DNA from: Pseudomonas capsici | GTDB lineage: Bacteria > Pseudomonadota > Gammaproteobacteria > Pseudomonadales > Pseudomonadaceae | DNA: 64,000 nt | Reading direction: 5' to 3' | NCBI RefSeq assembly: GCF_017165765.1 | Contig: NZ_JAFGZD010000001.1 | Location: forward strand, 372,001 to 436,000 | Part shown: positions 52,444 through 61,400 of the stretch, piece by piece | How positions within the stretch are numbered: the stretch's first letter is position 1 | Layout of the letters: each line of letters opens with the position of its first letter | Translations under genes and position numbers: made by a program | Notes under the pieces: model-generated | The model's input: only the letters and a program-made list of their open reading frames with translations | Told to the model about the DNA's origin: nothing | The model's database searches: none

Positions 52444-55400
52444 ATGGACGCCAAGCACCTCGCCTTCCTGGCCCGTCAACCGTCGGCCCGTGTCCAACCG
52501 CGTGAGCGCTTCTGTGGCCTGCCCAAACGCGGCATTGCGCTGATCCTGGCTCATGCGATGTTCTGGCAGCCAATGTGGGCGCAGGCCGATGGCGTGGTGG
52601 TCAGTGGTTCGGGGACCGGCCTGGGGCAGGCGGGCAATGGCGTGCCGATCGTCAATATCGCGACCCCCAATGCCGGCGGGCTGTCGCACAACCAGTTCCA
52701 GCAGTACAACGTCGACGCCCAGGGCCTGATCCTCAACAACATCGCCCAGCAGACCGGTGCGACCCAGTTGGGCGGGATCATCGTCGGCAACCCGAACCTG
52801 AACAACGGGGTGGCGGCGCAGGTCATCCTCAACGAAGTGGTGGGCGCCAACGCCAGCCAGCTCAAGGGCTACACCGAAGTGGCCGGGCAGGCGGCGCGGG
52901 TGATCGTGGCCAACCCCTATGGCATCACCTGTAATGGCTGCGGTTTTCTCAACACCCCGCAGGTGACCCTGACCACCGGCAAGCCGGTGCTGGACGGCAA
53001 CGGCAACCTGACGCACTTCAATGTCCAGAACGGCAGCGTGGCCATCGAAGGACTGGGGCTGAACGCCGATAACGTTGATCAGTTCGACATCATCACCCGC
53101 AGCGCGAAGCTCAACGCCGAGCTGCACGCGAAAAGGCTCAACGTCATCGCCGGACGCAATGATGTCGACGCCAGGACCCTCACTGCCACGGCGCTGGCGG
53201 ACGACGGCAGCGCCAAACCTGAACTGGCCATCGACAGCTCGGCGCTGGGCGGCATGTACGTCGGGGCCGTGAAACTGGTCGGCACCGAGGCGGGTGTCGG
53301 GGTGCGGCTGGCCAGCAATGTGGCGGCCAGTGCCGGGGATATCCAGATCGATGCCAATGGCCACCTGAGCCTGACCCAGGCGGCTGCCAGCGGCGCGGTC
53401 ACGGTCAAGGCTGCCAGCGTCGAGGCCAACGGGCCGCTGTATGCGGGTTCCTCGCTGACGGTGACCACGCCGGGCGATCTGGCCATTCAGCAGAATGTCG
53501 CCGCGCGCGATGTCGTCACCTTGTCCAGCGGCGGGCAACTGACCAACACCGCGATCATCGAAGCGGGCGTCAATGCCGACACCGGCCGCAATGCCACGGG
53601 CGATGTGGTGCTCTCGGCGGACAACCTGACCAACACCGGCAGCGTGGTGGCCAGCCGCGCCCTGCAGGCGAATGCCACCCGGACGTTGACCAACCAGGGC
53701 GGGACCCTGAGCGGGCAGGCCAGTACCCGGGTCACGGCCACGACCCTCGATAACCATCAGTCGGGGCGCATCCTGAGCCAGGGCGGCAGCGTGGACATCA
53801 CCAGCAGCCAGGTCGCGAACCAGGGGGGACGGATCGCCAGCAGCGGTGCTTTGACCCTGACCGCCGACACCGTGAACAACAATCAGGGCGTCGTGCGCAG
53901 TGAGGGCACTCTGAGCCTGGACAGCGGTTCGCTGGCCAACACCGCGGGCAGCGTGACCAGCAAAGGTGCCGCGACCCTGACCGTCACCGACGCAGTGGTC
54001 AACCAGGGCGGCGAAGTGCTGAGCGATGCTGCGCTGACCCTCAACAGCGGCACGCTGGACAACAGCCGCAGCGGACGCATCGCTGGCAAAGGCGTGACGG
54101 TCACCACCGGTGCCTTCGACAACCACCTGGACGGTCGCCTGACCAGCACCGAGGCCTTGCGCCTGACGGCGGCGCAGGTCAATAACAGCGAAGCGGGGCG
54201 CATCGCCAGTGCCATGGCGTTGACCGCCGTGGTTACCGGGCTGGATCAACATGCGGATGGTCGCCTGTACAGCAGCAGCGACGTCAGCCTGGACCTGAGC
54301 CGTGGTCACCTCAATAACCAGGACGGCCTGATCACCGCCCCCGGCCAGTTGCTGCTCAAGAACTTCGGCACGGTCGATAACCAGCGCGGCGAAATCTCAA
54401 GCGCCCAGGGCTTTACCCTGGCGGCGACGTCGCTGGACAACACCGACGGCACGGTATTGAGCGATCAGGCGTTGATCATGCGCATCGACCAGGTGCTGAC
54501 CAACCTGCGCGGTCGGGTGTCCGGCACGGGGCTCGAGCTGGAAGCCACGACCCTGACCAACACCCTCGGCGAACTCTCCAGCAAGGGCACACTGACCGCC
54601 ACGCTCGGCGAGTTCGACAACAGTGCCAAAGGGCGTCTGCTGGCTAACGGTACGCTGCTGCTGACCGCCGATGCCTTGACCAACACCGGCGGCAGTGTCA
54701 CCAGCAAAGGTGCCGCGACCCTGACCGTCACCGACGCGCTGGTCAACCAGGGCGGCGAAGTGCTCAGCGATGCGGGGTTGACCCTCAACAGCGGCACGCT
54801 GGACAACAGCCGCAGCGGGCGGATTGCCGGTAAAGGCGTGACCGTCACCACCGGCGCGTTCGACAACCACCTCGATGGTCGCCTGACCAGCACTGCCGCG
54901 ATGACCCTGACCGCCGCGCAGGTGAATAACAGCGAAGCCGGACGTATCGCCAGTGCCATGGCCCTGACCGCCGTGGTTACGGGACTGGATCAGCACGCCG
55001 ACGGTCGCCTGTACGGCAACGGCGACGTCAGCCTGGACCTGAGCCGTGGCCACCTCAATAACCAGGACGGCCTGATCACCGCCCCCGGCCAGTTGCTGCT
55101 CAAGAACTTCGGCACGGTCGATAACCAGCGCGGCGAAATCTCCAGCGCCAAAGGCTTTACCCTGGCGGCGACGTCGCTGGACAACACCGACGGCACGGTA
55201 TTGAGCGATCAGGCCTTGATCGTGCGCATCGACCAACTGCTGACCAACCTGCGCGGCCTGGTGTCCGGCAAAGGCGTTGACCTCACGGCCGACACCCTGA
55301 ACAACACCCTTGGCGAGGTGAGCAGCGAGGCGGCCCTGAAGCTGGACGTCACCGGCGACCTCAGCAACCGCCAGGGCCTGCTGAGCAGCGCGGGGGCCAC

Positions 55401-58400
55401 CAGCCTCGAGGCCCGGAGCCTGGACAACGCCGAAGGCCAGGTCCAGGCCGACGAGGTACTGACCGTCCGTCTGGCCCAGGCGCTGAGCAACCAGGCCGGG
55501 ACCCTGGGCGCGGGGCTGGGCCTGAACCTGCGGGCCGCGAGCCTGGACAACCGCCTGGCCGGGGCCGTGCTGACCGATGGTCAATTGGATATCACCCTGA
55601 CCGGCACCCTGGACAACCGCAGCGGTGGCCAGGTGCAGGCCAAGGGCATACTGACCCTGACCAGTCAGACCCTGAACAACCAGGGCGGCCGTGTGGTGGG
55701 GCAGGACCTGCTGACCGTGAACAGCGACAGCGCGCTCAACCGCGGCGGGGTGATCCGCGCCGACAAGCTGATGACGCTGTTGATCGGTGACCTCGATAAC
55801 AACCAGATTGGCCTGAGCGCCGCGCAGAAGGGCGTGATCACCGGCCAGGCCGGGCTGAGCTTTATCGGCACCCGACTGAATAACCAGAACGGCCTGCTCA
55901 CGGCCGTGGGCGGGATGACGCTGGAGGCCGACACGGTCCTCAACGGCGCGGGCCGCATCGCCAGCCAGAGCGACCTGACGGCCACCGTCGACACCGTGAC
56001 CCAGCAGGGCGGCGAACTGGTGGCCCAGGGCACCCTGACCCTGACCGGCCAGCGCCTGGATAACCGGGCCGGTGGTCTGGTGGGCGCCACAAAAGCGCTG
56101 AAACTCGAAGTCGACGACCTCGACAACCGGGCCGGTGAAGTGTCCAGTCAGGTGGGCGTGGAACTGATCGGTGATGCACTCGACAACCGCGACGGCGGCA
56201 AGGTACTGGCCGGCACCGCGCTGCAACTGCTTGTCGAGCGGGTGATCAACGAGAACAAGGGCCTGCTGTTCGGCCAGACCCTGAGCCTGACCGGCCAGCG
56301 CCTGGACAACGCCGGTGGCACCCTGGGCAGCCAGCAGGCCCAGACGCTGACCTTGAGCGGTGCCCTGGACAACCGCGGCGGCCTGCTCAACAGCGAAGCG
56401 GCGCTGACGGTCAAGGCCGCCTCGCTGGACAACACCGGCGGCACGCTGTCCAGCGCCGAGGCGCTCAAGGTCAGCACCGACGGTGCGCTGATCAACCAGA
56501 CAGGCTCGATCACCACCGACACGACCCTGACCCTGGTCAGCGACAGCCTGGACAACCGCCAGAAAGGCCTGCTGTCCGGGCAGGGCGCGACCCGCGTCAC
56601 CACCGGGGCCTTCGACAACAGCCAGGGCGGGCAACTGACCGGCGGCGACACCCTGGAACTGATCGCCGGCGACGTCATCAACCAGAGCGCGGGGCGCATC
56701 GCCAGTGCCCTGGCCCTGACCGCCAGCGTCACCAGCCTCGAGCAGCAGGGCGGCGAACTGTTCAGCCAGACCACCCTGAGCCTGGACCTCAATAAAGGCC
56801 AACTGAACAACCAGGGCGGGCTGATCAACAGCCCCGGTGCGCTGCTGCTGAAAAACCTCAAGGCCGTGGACAACCGGGGCGGGGAAATCTCCAGTGCCCA
56901 GGCCTTTACCCTCATGGCCCAGTCATTGGACAACAGCGGCGGCAAGCTGCTCGGCAGCCAGGCGCTGACCCTGGACCTGGTCGCGTTCTTCAGGAACCTC
57001 AAGGGCAGCGTGTCGGCCACCGGGCTGACGATCGACAGCGACAGCCTGAGCAACGACGAAGGCCTGATCAGCAGCCGGGCGGGGATGACCCTGACCGTGG
57101 ACCAGGCCCTGAGCAACGTCAAGGGCACGGTGATCGCCGATGGCGACCTGGACGTCAGCGCCGCAACCGCTAACAACACCCTGGGCCAGATCACCAGCCA
57201 GAAAGCCCTGACCGCGGTGATCGGCAACCTGCAACAGCAGGGCGGGCAACTGTCGGCACTGGGGGCTCTGAGCCTGACCGGCACCACCCTGAACAACAGC
57301 GCCCAGGGCTGGGTCGGTGCCGGCGAAGCCCTGACCCTGACCGTCGATGACATCGACAACCAGGGCGGCGAGATCTCCACGCAACACGGCATCACCCTGA
57401 GCGGCGACACGCTGACCAACAGCGGTGGGCAGATCCTCGCGCAGCAGGCGCTGACCCTCGACGTCGCGAACATCACCAACCACGCCCAGGGCGTGCTCTC
57501 CGGCAAGACCGGCCTGACCCTGACCGGTGCTTCGCTGGACAACAGCGGCGGGGTAATGAGCGGCCTGCAAGGGCTGGTCATCGACCTGTCCGGCGCACTA
57601 AACAACAGCACCGGTGCGATTGGCAGCGAAGGTCTTCTGAGCATCGAGGCGGGCAGCCTGACCAACACGGCGGGCAGCGTCTCCAGTGCCGGTCAACTGA
57701 CCCTCGACATCGCCGGTGCCCTCGGCAACCAGGGCGGCGAACTGGTCACCGACGACACCCTCACCCTGACCAGCAGCGGCCTGGACAACCTGCAAGGCAC
57801 CATCAGCGCCAAGGGCCGGGTGATGATCGACACCGGCGACCTGGACAACAGCCAGAAGGGCCGGATCAGCAGTGGCGAGCGGCTGGACCTGACCGCCGCG
57901 CAACTGACCAACCGCGACGGTGGCCGCATCGGCAGCCAGCAGGCGCTGGTGGCCAGCGTCAGCGGCCTTGACCAACAGAAGGGCAGCCTGTTCAGCAACA
58001 CCTCCCTGAGCCTGGACGTGAACCAGGGCCTGCTGGACAACCAGGGCGGCCTGATCACTGCGCCCGGCGCGCTGCTGCTGAAAAACCTCAAGACCGTGCT
58101 CAACCAGGGCGGCGAAATCTCCAGCACCCAGGCCTTTACCCTGACGGCACAGAGCCTGGACAACAGCGGCGGCTCGCTGCTGAGCAACCAGCTGCTGACC
58201 CTGCGCATCGATCAGGCCCTGAACAACGTCAAGGGCCTGATCGCTGCGGCGGGCGTCGATGTCACGGCGGCCAGCCTGGACAACACCGGTGGCACCCTGA
58301 CCAGCCGCAACGCCCTGGACCTGACCGTCACCGGCCGGCTCACCAACCGCGACAAGGGCCTGATCAATGCCGCCGAGACGTTGAAAATCACCTCGGGTGA

Positions 58401-61400
58401 CCTCAATAACCGGGGCGGGCAACTGCTGGGCGGCGGCGCGCTGACCCTCACCAGTGCGGCCCTCGACACCGGTGCCCAGGGCCTGATCAACAGCCAGGGC
58501 ACCCTGACTGTCACCGCCGACAGCCTGAGCGCCGACAGCGGTGGCGAAGTCTCGGCCCTGGGCAGCCTGACCCTGGTCCTCGACGCCCTGTCGCTCAACG
58601 CCAGCCGCCTGATCGGCAATGCCGCGCTGAGCCTGGACCTCAAGGGGGCCGACCTCACCAACCGCGACGGCCTGATCAGCGCCACCGGTCCCTTGACCCT
58701 CAGCCGGGTACGGGACGTCAACAACCAGGGCGGGGAAATCTCCAGTGCCCAGAGCTTCACCCTGACCGCCCGGACCCTGGACAACAGCGGCGGCCAACTG
58801 ATCAGCAACGCCCTGCTGACCCTCCAGGCCGACAGCCTGCTCAACCAGAGCGGCCTGATCTCCGGCTGGCAAGGACTGGACGTGACCGCCACGTCCCTGG
58901 ACAACCGCAGCAACGGCACCCTGTCCAGCCGCCTCGGCGCAGTGGACGTGGACCTCGGCGTCGCGCTGCTCAACAGTGGCAATGGCGCCCTGGTCAGCCA
59001 GACCGCCCTGACCGTGACCGCCGACCGCCTCGACAACCGCGGCGGCATCCTCTCCAGCGGCACCGGGCAGACCCTGACCGTCACCGGCCTGCTGGACAAC
59101 AGCCAGAAAGGCCTGATCGACAGCGGGGCCGACCTGATCGTCACGGCCAACGCCCTCGACAACAGCGCCGGCACGCTCACCAGCCCGGGCAAGGTCACCC
59201 TCGACCTGCTCGGTGCCCTGACCAACACCGGCGGCCAGCTCGCCAGCGGCGGAGACTGGCTGCTCAAGCGCAGCAGCGCCGTGCATAACCAGGGCGGTCA
59301 ACTGGTCAGCCAGCGTCTGATGACCCTCAACACCGGCCTGCTGGACACCAGCAACCGCGGCACCGTGGCGGCCAACGGCACGCTGCTGATCACCGCCAGC
59401 GGCCAGGTCCTCAATAACGCCGACGGCCTGATCTACAGCCAGAACGGCGACGTGACCCTCAAGGCCGCCAGCCTCGACAACACCGCCGGTGCCGTGCAGG
59501 GCCAGAACGCCCTGAGCGTCGAAGTCACCGGTGCGGTCGACAACCAGAAGGGCCGCCTGATCGCCCAGAACGGCGACCTGTCCGTCGAAGGCGCGAGCCT
59601 CGACAGCCGCGGCGGGCTGCTGTCCAGCCTCAAGGGCCTGCTGACCACGCAGATCACCGGCGTGCTGAGAAACGGCTACGCCCCCAACACCACCCAAGGC
59701 GGCGTGATCCAGGCCCAGCGCCTGAGCCTGATCGCGCTGGGCGGCTTCGACAACTACGGCGGCCGCGTCTCGGCCAGCACCGGCGAAGCCCTGCTCACCA
59801 CCGCCAACCTCGACAACCGCAACGGCGGCATCTACGCCAAAGGCCTGGTGCGGGTCATCGGCCAGGACCTGGACAACAGCGGCGACAACGACGGCCAGAT
59901 CGCCGGGGGCCAGGTCGACCTGCAACTGACCGGCGCCCTGAACAACCGCCTGGGCATCATCGAAAGCGACAGCCGCCTGGCGATCAAGGCCGCCAGCCTC
60001 GACAACCGGACCGGGCAGATCCGCTCCCTCGGCACCAGTGACGCTGCCGACTTCCAGATCGGCACCCTGTTCGACAACCGCAACGGCACCGTGGAAGTCG
60101 CCAACAGCAACCTGATCCTCAACGCCGCCAGCTTCCTCAACGCCAACGGCAACCTGCTGCATGCCGGCGCGGGCACCTTCGACATCTCCACCGCCAACCT
60201 GACCCAGGCCGGCGGTAACCTCGTGACTCGCGGTGGCCTGACCATCACCGCGGATAACTGGACCAACAGCAGCGTGATCCAGGCCGGCCGGCTGACGGTC
60301 AATGTCGGCACCCTCAACCAGACCGCGAGCGGCCAGTTGCTGGCGTCGAGTGCGTTGGTGGGCACGGGTGGGAGCTGGACCAATGAGGGGGTGATTGCCA
60401 GTGACGGGACGCTGAGCCTGAACCTGAGCGGGGGGTATGGGGGAGGTGGGCGTACCAGCAGCCTGGGTACCCTGGGCCTGACCGCCAGTCAACTGGCGCT
60501 GACCAGTGCCGCGAGCCTTACGGGCGGCGCACGCACCGAACTCAATATCACCGGTCTGGCCAGCAACTATGGGCGTATCACGTCGGCAGCCGATCTGATC
60601 GTCAATGCCGGGAGTGTGAACAACTACGGCACCTTGGGTGCCACGCAAAACCTTACCTTCAACACCGCGAGCCTGCTCAACAGCCAGGGGCTGATCTTCA
60701 GCGGTGGGGATATGCAGACCAATGTGGGGAGTTTGACCAACCTGAAGGGCGACTTCTATGCGTTGAATAACCTGATCATCAAAGGGTATGGCGTTGAACG
60801 GGCCAGTCAGGTCTCGAATATCTCGGGTTCGATGGAGAGTGGCGGCAACTTTGCGATCAGCGCGACGGCGTTTGAGAACCGCACGGAAGGTTCGGATAGC
60901 CAGCAGGCTTCTACTGCGGGTCGGACTTTGGTGAAGGGGATTATAGGGATCAAATGTTACGACTGTTATACAGGCAATATAGTTGATTACGTTGTGAGGG
61001 AATACTTTGAAGGGGGGCAGGATGCTGATGTTACAGCTTCTTCTATTTTGGTTTCCGGAAAAGGTTTTAACTTTTTTGGAGGGGGGTTTTTAAATAGCAA
61101 AAGTACAATAAGTGCGGTGGGTGATGTTGTCATTAGCGCTGATAATGTAAGGAATGTCGGGGCGGTTGGCGGTTCTGTAGTGCGTACACGTATTTACGCC
61201 ATGGAAGATAGATGGCGATTCTCAGATGCAAGATATTATAATCAGCGCAATAATCCTGATTTTCCTAATATTTACTATATGAATGAGGTTGGTGAGTTTA
61301 GATTAGGGGTGGTTGTTGCTTATTATGTTGGGATGTTTAATAGGCCGTATGAGTTTGACGTAGAAGATGCAGTGACATCTCAGTATGTAGGTAGCATTCC

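Noticed and set aside
52375-60648. Very long open frames on the minus strand (for example 57598-60648 and 54397-56802).
   Set aside because: They are mirror images of the repetitive, GC-third-position-biased plus-strand cdiA gene. They have no ribosome sites or recognisable domains, only Gln/Val/Ala/Gly repeats, while the plus strand shows TPS, FHA and YP signatures in one frame.
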